Below, one piece after another: positions 1-10,630 of a stretch of 64,000 bases of DNA. How positions within the stretch are numbered: position 1 is the stretch's first letter; each line of letters starts with the position of its first letter. This DNA is from Odiellus spinosus. Its lineage: Eukaryota; Arthropoda; Arachnida; Opiliones; Phalangiidae. The stretch is from assembly GCA_963920705.1 (NCBI GenBank), contig OY987230.1, positions 1,488,001-1,552,000 of the forward strand. Reading direction: 5' to 3'. The position numbers and the translations under genes are program-made. The notes beneath the pieces were generated by a model that saw only the letters and a list, made by a program, of their open reading frames with translations, made no database searches and was not told where the DNA came from.

Positions 1-562
1 AAAATTCGCTTTTTGATATTAGATGTTTTTTGAATTGTCCATATTTTCCATGTTTTTCAACTGATTTTTGAAAACTCTTATTATTTAAACTGTCCATGAA
101 TTGCTCTTTCGAATGACTTTGGTTTTGTCTAAATTGCAAAATTGTGACAAATATAAAATTGGTTAAAATTAAGCAAAAACGCTTAAAAATCCAAGATTAT
201 TGGATTCAAATGGACACAAAACTTTTGATTTTTAAGCGATTTAGACAAAATTAAGACCACTCGAAAGAGCAAATATTGGTCTATCAAAAGAACAAGAGTT
301 TTGGAAAATCCGTTGGAAAACATGGAAAATATGGACAATTCAAAAAACATCTAATATCAAAAAGCGAATTTTTAAAATCTGAAATTTGACTATTTTGATA
401 TTGTATGATTTCTTGAATTGGCCATATTTTTCTTGTTTTTCAACGGATTTTTGAAAACTCTTATTATTTAGACTGTCCATTAATTGCTCTTTCGAATGAC
501 TTTGGTTTTGTCTAAATTGCAAAATTGTGACAACTATAAAATTGGTTAAAATTAAGCAAAAA

Positions 563-621
563 CGCTTAAAAATCCAAGATTATTGGATTCAAATGGACAC
601 AAAACTTTTGATTTTTAAGCG
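563..621 (+). repeat. Perfect 12-bp inverted repeat (hairpin) inside Q
   Basis: CGCTTAAAAATC at 563-574 pairs perfectly with GATTTTTAAGCG at 610-621 across a 35-nt loop. Most monomers keep it. Variants that break one arm exist, for example CGCCTAAAAATC near 2480, 11281 and 20079. In units where Q abuts the other arm type, the right arm reads GAATTTTAAGCG, which lowers the pairing. It could form a cruciform or RNA stem; no function can be read from sequence. Confidence 0.85.
572..588 (+). repeat. Small nested hairpin ATCCAA-5-TTGGAT
   Basis: Six-base arms (572-577 and 583-588) flank the five bases GATTA inside the loop of the larger hairpin. This makes it the near-centre of the Q dyad. It recurs in almost every unit. 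It is disrupted by a 3-bp insertion near 23151-23166 and 30421-30436. Confidence 0.75.
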
Positions 622-678
622 ATTTAGACAAAATTAAGACCACTCGAAAGAGCAAATATTGGTCTATCTAAAAAACAA

Positions 679-843
679 GAGTTTTGGAAAATCCGTTGAA
701 AAACATGGAAAATATGGACAATTCAAAAAACATCTAATATCAAAAAGCGAATTTTGAAAATCTGAAATTTGACTATTTTGATATTCTATGATTTCTTGAA
801 TTGGCCATATTTTTCTTGTTTTTCAACGGATTTTTGAAAACTC
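679..843. repeat. P module: 165-bp near-perfect palindrome, reference copy
   Basis: The left arm (679-760) and the reverse complement of the right arm (762-843) agree at roughly 85% of positions when one or two 1-bp gaps are allowed. Both ends read GAGTTTT inward. Consistent differences tell the arms apart: the left carries CATGGAAAATATGGAC and the right, reverse-complemented, carries CAAGAAAAATATGGCC. The dyad centre lies in AAAATCTGAAA near 761. Orientation switches of neighbouring Q cores fall in the outer part of this module, around CAACGGATTTT. Confidence 0.92.
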
Positions 844-1226
844 TTATTATTTAGACAGTCCATTAATTGCTCTTTCGAATGACTTTGGTTTTGTCTAAAT
901 TGCAAAATTGTGACAAATATAAAATTGGTTAAAATAAAGCAAAAACGCTTAAAAATCCAAGATTATTGGATTCAAATGGACACAAAACTTTTGATTTTTA
1001 AGCGATTTAGACAGAATTAAGACCACTCGAAAGAGCAAATATTGGTCTATCTAAAAAACAAGAGTTTTGGAAAATCCGTTGAAAAACATGGAAAATATGG
1101 ACAATTCAAAAAACATCTAATATCAAAAAGCGAATTTTTAAAATCTGAAATTTGACTATTTTGATATTGTATGATTTCTTGAATTGGCCATATTTTTCTT
1201 GTTTTTCAACGGATTTTCCAAAACTA

Positions 1227-1444
1227 TTGTTTTTTAGATAGACCAAAATTTGGTCTTTCGAGTGGTCTTAATTTTGTCTAAATCGCTTAAAATTCAAAAG
1301 TTTTGTGTCCATTTGAATCCAATAATCTTGGATTTTTAAGCGTTTTTGCTTAATTTTAACCAATTTTATATTTGTCACAATTTTGCAATTTAGACAAAAC
1401 CAAAGTCATTCGAAAGAGCAATTAATGGACAGTCTGAATAATAA
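1227..1444 (-). repeat. Inverted Q core 1
   Basis: First isolated inverted core. The upstream switch reads CAACGGATTTT then CCAAAACTATTG. The right side returns to forward after a P module in reverse sense. It carries a private AGTCTGAATAAT near 1430. Its flanking forward markers lie at 887 and 1653. Confidence 0.88.
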
Positions 1445-3140
1445 GAGTTTTCAAAAATCCGTTGAAAAACAAGAAAAATATGGCCAATTCAAGAAATCAT
1501 AGAATATCAAAATAGTCAAATTTCAGATTTTCAAAATTCGCTTTTTGATATTAGATGTTTTTTGAATTGTCCATATTTTCCATGTTTTTCAACGGATTTT
1601 TGAAAACTCTTATTATTTAAACTGTCCATTAATTGCACTTTCGAATGACTTTGGTTTTGTCTAAATTACAAAATTGTGACAAATATAAAATTGGTTAAAA
1701 TAAAGCAAAAACGTTTAAAATCCAAGATTATTGGATTCAAATGGACACAAAACTTTTGATTTTTAAGCGATTTAGACAAAATTAAGACCACTCGAAAGAG
1801 CAAATATTGGTCTATCTAAAAAACAAGAGTTTTGGAAAATCCGTTGAAAAACATGTAAAATATGTACAATTCAAAAAAACATCTAATATCAAAAAGCGAA
1901 TTTTGAAAATCTGAAATTTGACTATTTTGATATTCTATGATTTCTTGAATTGTCCATATTTTCCATGTTTTTCAACGGATTTTTGAAAACCCTTATTATT
2001 TAAACTGTCCATTAATTGCTCTTTCGAATGACTTTGGTTTTGTCTAAATTGCAAAATTGTGACAAATATAAAATTGGTTAAAATAAAGCAAAAACGCTTA
2101 AAAATCCAAGATTATTGGATTCAAATGGACACAAAACTTTTGATTTTTAAGCGATTTAGACAAAATTAAGACCACTCGAAAGAGCAAATATTGGTCTATC
2201 AAAAGAACAAGAGTTTTGGAAAATCCGTTGAAAAACATGGAAAATATGGACAATTCAAAAAACATCTAATATCAAAAAGCGAATTTTTAAAATCTGAAAT
2301 TTGACTATTTTGATACTGTATGATTTCTTGAATTGGCCATATTTTTCTTGTTTTTCAACGGATTTTTGAAAACTCTTATTATTTAGACTGTCCATTAATT
2401 GCTCTTTCGAATGACTTTGGTTTTGTCTAAATTGCAAAATTGTGACAACTATAAAATTGTTTAAAATAAAGCAAAAACGCCTAAAAATCCAAGATTATTG
2501 GATTCAAATGGACACAAAACTTTTGATTTTTAAGCGATTTAGACAAAATTAAGACCACTCGAAAGAGCAAATATTGGTCTATCTAAAAAACAAGAGTTTT
2601 GGAAAATCCGTTGAAAAACATGGAAAATATGGACAATTCAAAAAACATCTAATATCAAAAAGCGAATTTTGAAAATCTGAAATTTGACTATTTTGATATT
2701 CTATGATTTCTTGAATTGGCCATATTTTTCTTGTTTTTCAACGGATTTTTGAAAACTCTTATTATTTAGACTGTCCATTAATTGCTCTTTCGAATGACTT
2801 TGGTTTTGTCTAAATTGCAAAATTGTGACAAATATAAAATTGGTTAAAATAAAGCAAAAACGCTTAAAAATCCAAGATTATTGGATTCAAATGGACACAA
2901 AACTTTTGATTTTTAAGCGATTTAGACAAAATTAAGACCACTCAAAAGAGCAAATATTGGTCTATCTAAAAAACAAGAGTTTTGGAAAATCCGTTGAAAA
3001 ACATGGAAAATATGGACAATTCAAAAACATCTAATATCAAAAAGCGAATTTTTAAAATCTGAAATTTGACTATTTTGATATTGTATGATTTCTTGAATTG
3101 GCCATATTTTTCTTGTTTTTCAACGGATTTTCCAAAACTA

Positions 3141-3358
3141 TTGTTTTTTAGATAGACCAAAATTTGGTCTTTCGAGTGGTCTTAATTTTGTTTAAATCGC
3201 TTAAAATTCAAAAGTTTTGTGTCCATTTGAATCCAATAATCTTGGATTTTTAAGCGTTTTTGCTTAATTTTAACCAATTTTATATTTGTCACAATTTTGC
3301 AATTTAGACAAAACCAAAGTCATTCGAAAGAGCAATTAATGGACAGTCTAAATAATAA
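3141..3358 (-). repeat. Inverted Q core 2
   Basis: Isolated inverted core, five monomers after core 1 (1,914 bp). It has a private TTTTGTTTAAATCGC near 3185 in place of TTTTGTCTAAATCGC. The switch has the CAACGG/ACTATTG form. Confidence 0.88.
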
Positions 3359-3905
3359 GAGTTTTCAAAAATCCGTTGAAAAACAAGAAAAATATGGCCA
3401 ATTCAAGAAATCATAGAATATCAAAATAGTCAAATTTCAGATTTTCAAAATTCGCTTTTTGATATTAGATGTTTTTTGAATTGTCCATATTTTCCATGTT
3501 TTTCAACGGATTTTTGAAAACTCTTATTATTTAAACTGCCCATTAATTGCTCTTTCGAATGACTTTGGTTTTGTCTAAATTGCAAAATTGTGACAAATAT
3601 AAAATTGGTTAAAATTAAGCAAAAACGCTTAAAAATCCAAGATTATTGGATTCAAATGGACACAAAACTTTTGATTTTTAAGCGATTTAGACAAAATTAA
3701 GACCACTCGAAAGAGCAAATATTGGTCTATCTAAAAAACAAGAGTTTTGGAAATTCGTTGAAAAACATGGAAAATATGGACAATTCAAAAAACATCTAAT
3801 ACCAAAAAGCGAATTTTTAAAATCTGAAATTTGACTATTTTGATATTGTATGATTTTTTGAATTGGCCATATTTTTCTTGTTTTTCAACGGATTTTCCAA
3901 AACTA

Positions 3906-4123
3906 TTGTTTTTTAGATAAACCAAAATTTGGTCTTTCGAGTGGTCTTAATTTTGTCTAAATCGCTTAAAATTCAAAAGTTTTGTGTCCATTTGAATCCA
4001 ATAATCTTGGATTTTTAAGCGTTTTTGCTTAATTTTAACCAATTTTATATTTGTCACAATTTTGCAATTTAGACAAAACCAAAGTCATTCGAAAGAGCAA
4101 TTAATGGACAGTCTAAATAATAA
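3906..4123 (-). repeat. Inverted Q core 3
   Basis: Two monomers after core 2 (765 bp), leaving one forward core between them. This is the closest pair in the left domain. It has AGATAAACC instead of AGATAGACC at its left end. Confidence 0.88.
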
Positions 4124-6968
4124 GAGTTTTCAAAAATCCGTTGAAAAACAAGAAAAATATGGCCAATTCAAGAAATCATAGAATATCAAAATAGTCAAAT
4201 TTCAGATTTTCAAAATTCGCTTTTTGATATTAGATGTTTTTTGAATTGTCCATATTTTCCATGTTTTTCAACGGATTTTTGAAATCTCTTATTATTTAAA
4301 CTGTCCATTAATTGCTCTTTCGAATGACTTTGGTTTTGTCTAAATTGCAAAATTGTGACAAATATAAAATTGGTTAAAATTAAGCAAAAACGCTTAAAAA
4401 TCCAAGATTATTGGATTCAAATGGACACAAAACTTTTGATTTTTAAGCGATTTAGACAAAATTAAGACCACTCGAAAGAGCAAATATTGGTCTATCTAAA
4501 AAACAAGAGTTTTGGAAAATCCGTTGAAAAACATGGAAAATATGGACAATTCAAAAAACATCTAATATCAAAAAGCGAATTTTGAAAATCTGAAATTTGA
4601 CTATTTTGATATTCTATGATTTCTTGAATTGGCCATATTTTTCTTGTTTTTCAACGGATTTTTGAAAACTCTTATTATTTAGACTGTCCATTAATTGCTC
4701 TTTCGAATAACTTTGGTTTTGTCTAAATTGCAAAATTGTGACAAATATAAAATTGGTTAAAATAAAGCAAAAACGCTTAAAAATCCAAGATTATTGGATT
4801 CAAATGGACACAAAACTTTTGATTTTTAAGCGATTTAGACAAAATTAAGACCACTCGAAAGAGCAAATATTGGTCTATCTAAAAAACAAGAGTTTTGGAA
4901 AATCCGTTGAAAAACATGGAAAATATGGACAATTCAAAAAACATCTAATATCAAAAAGCGAATTTTTAAAATCTGAAATTTGACTATTTTGATATTGTAT
5001 GATTTCTTGAATTGGCCATATTTTTCTTGTTTTTCAACGGATTTTTGAAAACTCTTATTACTTAGACTGTCCATTAATTGCTCTTTCGAATGACGTTGGT
5101 TTTGTCTAAATTGCAAAATTGTGACAAATATAAAATTGGTTAAAATAAAGCAAAAACGCTTAAAAATCCAAGATTATTGGATTCAAATGGACACAAAACT
5201 TTTGATTTTTAAGCGATTTAGACAAAATTAAGACCACTCGAAAGAGCAAATATTGGTCTATCTAAAAAACAAGAGTTTTGGAAAATCCGTTGAAAAACAT
5301 AGAAAATATGGACAATTCAAAAAACATCTAATATCAAAAAGCGAATTTTGAAAATCTGAAATTTGACTATTTTGATATTCTATGATTTCTTGAATTGGCC
5401 ATATTTTTCTTGTTTTTCAACGGATTTTTGAAAACTCTTATTATTTAGACTGTCCATTAATTGCTCTTTCGAATGACTTTGGTTTTATCTAAATTGCAAA
5501 ATTGTGACAAATATAAAATTGGTTAAAATAAAGCAAAAACGCTTAAAAATCCAAGATTATTGGATTCAAATGGACACAAAACTTTTGATTTTTAAGCGAT
5601 TTAGACAAAATTAAGACCACTCGAAAGAGCAAATATTGGTCTATCAAAATAACAAGAGTTTTGGAAAATCCGTTGAAAAACATGGAAAATATGGACAATT
5701 CAAAAAACATCTAATATCAAAAAGCGAATTTTTAAAATCTGAAATTTGACTATTTTGATATTGTATGATTTCTTGAATTGGCCATATTTTTCTTGTTTTT
5801 CAACGGATTTTTGAAAACTCTTATTATTTAGACTATCCATTAATTGCTCTTTCGAATGACTTTGGTTTTGTCTAAATTGCAAAATTGTGACAACTATAAA
5901 ATTGGTTAAAATAAAGCAAAAACGCTTAAAAATCCAAGATTATTGGATTCTAATGGACACAAAACTTTTGATTTTTAAGCGATTTAGACAAAATTAAGAC
6001 CACTCGAAAGAGCAAATATTGGTCTATCTAAAAAACAAGAGTTTTGGAAAATCCGTTGAAAAACATGGAAAATATGGACAATTCAAAAAACATCTAATAT
6101 CAAAAAGCGAATTTTGAAAATCTGAAATTTGACTATTTTGATATTCTATGATTTCTTGAATTGGCCATATTTTTCTTGTTTTTCAACGGATTTTTGAAAA
6201 CTCTTATTATTTAGACTGTCCATTAATTGCTCTTTCGAATGACTTTGGTTTTGTCTAAATTGCAAAATTGTGACAAATATAAAATTGGTTAAAATTAAGC
6301 AAAAACGCTTAAAAATCCAAGATTATTGGATTCAAATGGACACAAAACTTTTGATTTTTAAGCGATTTAGACAAAAGTAAGACCACTCGAAAGAGCAAAT
6401 ATTGGTCTATCTAAAAAACAAGAGTTTTGGAAAATCCGTTGAAAAACATGGAAAATATGGACAATTCAAAAAACATCTAATATCAAAAAGCGAATTTTGA
6501 AAATCTGAAATTTGACTATTTTGATATTCTATGATTTCTTGAGTTGGCCATATTTTTCTTGTTTTTCAACGGATTTTTGAAAACTCTTATTATTTAGTCT
6601 GTCCATTTATTGCTCTTTCGAATGACTTTGGTTTTGTCTAAATTGCAAAATTGTGACAAATATAAAATTGGTTAAAATAAAGCAAAAACGCTTAAAAATC
6701 CAAGATTATTGGATTCAAATGGACACAAAACTTTTGATTTTTAAGCGATTTAGACAAAATTAAGACCACTCGAAAGAGCAAATATTGGTCTATCTAAAAA
6801 ACAAGAGTTTTGGAAAATCCGTTGAAAAACATGGAAAATATGGACAATTCAAAAACATCTTATATCAAAAAGCGAATTTTTAAAATCTGAAATTTGACTA
6901 TTTTGATATTGTATGATTTCTTGAATTGGCCATATTTTTCTTGTTTTTCGACGGATTTTCCAAAACTA

Positions 6969-7186
6969 TTTTTTTTTAGATAGACCAAAATTTGGTCTTT
7001 CGAGTGGTCTTAATTTTGTCTAAATCGCCTAAAATTCAAAAGTTTTGTGTCCATTTGAATCCAATAATCTTGGATTTTTAAGCGTTTTTGCTTAATTTTA
7101 ACCAATTTTATATTTGTCACAATTTTGCAATTTAGACAAAACCAAAGTCATTCGAAAGAGCAATTAATGGACAGTCTAAATAATAA
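6969..7186 (-). repeat. Inverted Q core 4 (first with CGACGG / poly-T marker)
   Basis: The switch carries two shared private changes, CGACGG for CAACGG and a nine-T run before AGATAGACC, plus CGCCTAAAATTC. Many later inverted cores share the first two, pointing to one founding inversion copied many times. Confidence 0.88.
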
Positions 7187-8881
7187 GAGTTTTCAAAAAT
7201 CCGTTGAAAAACAAGAAAAATATGGCCAATTCAAGAAATCATAGAATATCAAAATAGTCAAATTTCAGATTTTCAAAATTCGCTTTTTGATATTAGATGT
7301 TTTTGGAATTGTCCATATTTTCCATGTTTTTCAACGGATTTTTGAAAACTCTTATTATTTAAACTGTGCATTAATTGCTCTTTCGAATGACTTTGGTTTT
7401 GTCTAAATTGCAAAATTGTGACAAATATAAAATTGGTTAAAATAAAGCAAAAACGCTTAAAAATCCAAGATTATTGGATTCAAATGGACACAAAACTTTT
7501 GATTTTTAAGCGATTTAGACAAAATTAAGACCACTCGAAAGAGCAAATATTGGTCTATCTAAAAAACAAGAGTTTTGGAAAATCCGTTGAAAAACATGGA
7601 AAATATGGACAATTCAAAAAACATCTAATATCAAAAAGCGAATTTTGAAAATCTTAAATTTGACTATTTTGATATTCTATGATTTCTTGAATTGGCCATA
7701 TTTTTCTTGTTTTTCAACGGATTTTTGAAAACTCTTATTATTTAGACTGTCCATTAATTGCTCTTTCGAATGACTTTGGTTTTGTCTAAATTGCAAAATT
7801 GTGACAAATATAAAATTGGTTAAAATTAAGCAAAAACGCTTAAAAATCCAAGATTATTGGATTCAAATGGACACAAAACTTTTGATTTTTAAGCGATTTA
7901 GACAAAAGTAAGACCACTCGAAAGAGCAAATATTGGTCTATCTAAAAAACAAGAGTTTTGGAAAATCCGTTGAAAAACATGGAAAATATGGACAATTCAA
8001 AAAACATCTAATATCAAAAAGCGAATTTTGAAAATCTGAAATTTGACTATTTTGATATTCTATGATTTCTTGAGTTGGCCATTTTTTTCTTGTTTTTCAA
8101 CGGATTTTTGAAAACTCTTATTATTTAGTCTGTCCATTTATTGCTCTTTCGAATGACTTTGGTTTTGTCTAAATTGCAAAATTGTGACAAATATAAAATT
8201 GGTTAAAATAAAGCAAAAACGCTTAAAAATCCAAGATTATTGGATTCAAATGGACACAAAACTTTTGATTTTTAAGCGATTTAGACAAAATTAAGACCAC
8301 TCGAAAGAGCAAATATTGGTCTATCTAAAAAACAAGAGTTTTGGAAAATCCGTTAAAAAACATGGAAAATATGGACAATTCAAAAAACATCTAATATCAA
8401 AAAGCGAATTTTGAAAATCTGAAATTTGACTATTTTGATATTCTATGATTTCTTGAGTTGGCCATATTTTTCTTGTTTTTCAACGGATTTTTGAAACTCT
8501 TATTATTTAGACTGTCCATTAATTGCTCTTTCGAATGACTTTGGTTTTGTCTAAATTGCAAAATTGTGACAAATATAAAATTGGTTAAAATAAAGCAAAA
8601 ACGCTTAAAAATCCAAGATTATTGGATTCAAATGGACACAAAACTTTTGATTTTTAAGCGATTTAGACAAAATTAAGACCACTCGAAAGAGCAAATATTG
8701 GTCTATCTAAAAAACAAGAGTTTTGGAAAATCCGTTGAAAAACATGGAAAATATGGACAATTCAAAAACATCTTATATCAAAAAGCGAATTTTTAAAATC
8801 TGAAATTTGACTATTTTGATATTGTATGATTTCTTGAATTGGCCATATTTTTCTTGTTTTTCGACGGATTTTCCAAAACTA

Positions 8882-9099
8882 TTTTTTTTTAGATAGACCA
8901 AAATTTGGTCTTTCGAGTGGTCTTAATTTTGTCTAAATCGCCTAAAATTCAAAAGTTTTGTGTCCATTTGAATCCAATAATCTTGGATTTTTAAGCGTTT
9001 TTGCTTAATTTTAACCAATTTTATATTTGTCACAATTTTGCAATTTAGACAAAACCAAAGTCATTCGAAAGAGCAATTAATGGACAGTCTAAATAATAA
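8882..9099 (-). repeat. Inverted Q core 5
   Basis: Carries CGACGG, the poly-T run and CGCCTAAAATTC, as core 4 does. It lies 1,913 bp after core 4 and is matched by core 8 exactly 6,503 bp downstream. Confidence 0.88.
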
Positions 9100-9482
9100 G
9101 AGTTTTCAAAAATCCGTTGAAAAACAAGAAAAATATGGCCAATTCAAGAAATCATAGAATATCAAAATAGTCAAATTTCAGATTTTCAAAATTCGCTTTT
9201 TGATATTAGATGTTTTTGGAATTGTCCATATTTTCCATGTTTTTCAACGGATTTTTGAAAACTCTTATTATTTAAACTGTCCATTAATTGCTCTTTCGAA
9301 TGACTTTGGTTTTGTCTAAATTGCAAAATTGTGACAAATATAAAATTGGTTAAAATTAAGCAAAAACGCTTAAAAATCCAAGATTATTGGATTCAAATGG
9401 ACACAAAACTTTTGATTTTTAAGCGATTTAGACAAAATTAAGACCACTCGAAAGAGCAAATATTGGTCTATCTAAAAAACAA

Positions 9483-9647
9483 GAGTTTTGGAAAATCCGT
9501 TGAAAAACATGGAAAATATGGACAATTCAAAAAACATCTAATATCAAAAAGCGAATTTTGAAAATCTGAAATTTGACTATTTTGATATTCTATGATTTCT
9601 TGAATTGTCCATATTTTCCATGTTTTTCAACGGATTTTTGAAAACTC
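9483..9647. repeat. Symmetrised P module (both arms CATGG type)
   Basis: Here the right arm carries TCCATATTTTCCATG, normally found only on the left arm (as its complement). This removes the diagnostic mismatches and gives a 39-bp perfect stretch in the two arms, from AAAATCCG to CAATTCAA. Similar hybrids occur near 1836-2000, 11.0-11.2, 13.3-13.5, 16.0-16.2, 17.5-17.7, 19.8-20.0 and 21.7-21.9 kb. Crossover or gene conversion between inverted arms would produce this. Confidence 0.85.
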
Positions 9648-10412
9648 TTATTATTTAGACTGTCCATTAATTGCTCTTTCGAATGACTTTGGTTTTGTCT
9701 AAATTGCAAAATTGTGACAACTATAAAATTGGTTAAAATAAAGCAAAACGCTTAAAAATCCAAGATTATTGGATTCAAATGGACACAAAACTTTTGATTT
9801 TTAAGCGATTTAGACAAAATTAAGACCACTCGAAAGAGCAAATATTGGTCTATCTAAAAAACAAGAGTTTTGGAAAATCCGTTGAAAAACATGGAAAATA
9901 TGGACAATTCAAAAAACATCTAATATCAAAAAGCGAATTTTGAGAATCTGAAATTTGACTATTTTGATATTCTATGATTTCTTGAATTGGCCATATTTTT
10001 CTTGTTCTTCAACGGATTTTTGAAAACTCTTATTATTTAGACTGTCCATTAATTGCTCTTTCGAATGACTTTGGTTTTGTCTAAATTGCAAAATTGTGAC
10101 AAATATAAAATTGGTTAAAATAAAGCAAAAACGCTTAAAAATCCAAGATTATTGGATTCAAATGGACACAAAACTTTTGATTTTTAAGCGATTTAGACAA
10201 AATTAAGACCACTCGAAAGAGCAAATATTGGTCTATCAAAAGAACAAGAGTTTTGGAAAATCCGTTGAAAAACATGGAAAATATGGACAATTCAAAAAAC
10301 ATCTAATATCAAAAAGCGAATTTTTAAAATCTGAAATTTGACTATTTTGATATTGTATGATTTCTTGAATTGGCCATATTTTTCTTGTTTTTCGACGGAT
10401 TTTCCAAAACTA

Positions 10413-10630
10413 TTTTTTTTTAGATAGACCAAAATTTGGTCTTTCGAGTGGTCTTAATTTTGTCTAAATCGCTTAAAATTCAAAAGTTTTGTGTCCATTT
10501 GAATCCAATAATCTTGGATTTTTAAGCGTTTTTGCTTAATTTTAACCAATTTTATATTTGTCACAATTTTGCAATTTAGACAAAACCAAAGTCATTCGAA
10601 AGAGCAATTAATGGACAGTCTAAATAATAA
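10413..10630 (-). repeat. Inverted Q core 6
   Basis: Carries CGACGG and the poly-T run but the ordinary CGCTTAAAATTC. It lies four monomers after core 5 and is repeated as core 9 at +6,503 bp. Confidence 0.88.

Larger units (their letters stand above)
461..678 (+). repeat. Q core module (218 bp), reference copy
   Basis: This is the asymmetric part of the monomer, between two P palindromes. It carries the orientation marker (GGTTTTGTC begins at 504), the AAGCAAAAACGCTT segment and the 563-621 hairpin. Its direction defines forward or inverted throughout this annotation. Two motifs mark its ends: CTTTCGAATGAC on the left and the related CACTCGAAAG on the right. They are diverged inverted copies of each other. 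Confidence 0.9.
471..853 (+). repeat. Reference monomer (383 bp, forward orientation)
   Basis: This unit serves as the numbering reference. It starts at GACTGTCC and the next unit starts at 854. A forward unit of this type contains about 103 G/C bases in 383 (27%). Unit positions 1-208 are most of the asymmetric Q core, 209-373 are the palindromic P module, and 374-383 are the first ten bases of the next Q. The left end of Q (unit 13-50) and its right end (unit 149-186) match as inverted copies at about 30 of 38 positions. With the P palindrome, this makes the whole monomer look like two facing ~191-bp half-units. Confidence 0.93.

Noticed and set aside
491-506. CENP-B box, because TTCGAATGACT fits the first part of the TTCGNNNNANNCGGG pattern.
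   Set aside because: The required CGGG half is absent (TTGG instead), and the inverted partner TTCGAGTGG also lacks it.
563-621. Rho-independent terminator or tRNA-like gene from the hairpin.
   Set aside because: The stem is AT-rich with a 35-nt loop. There is no gene upstream, and no cloverleaf or pol III A/B boxes that I could recognise.
679-843. Foldback transposon or MITE inserted in the array.
   Set aside because: The palindrome is in every monomer, with no target-site duplications or empty sites. Descent of the satellite from such an element is possible but not shown.
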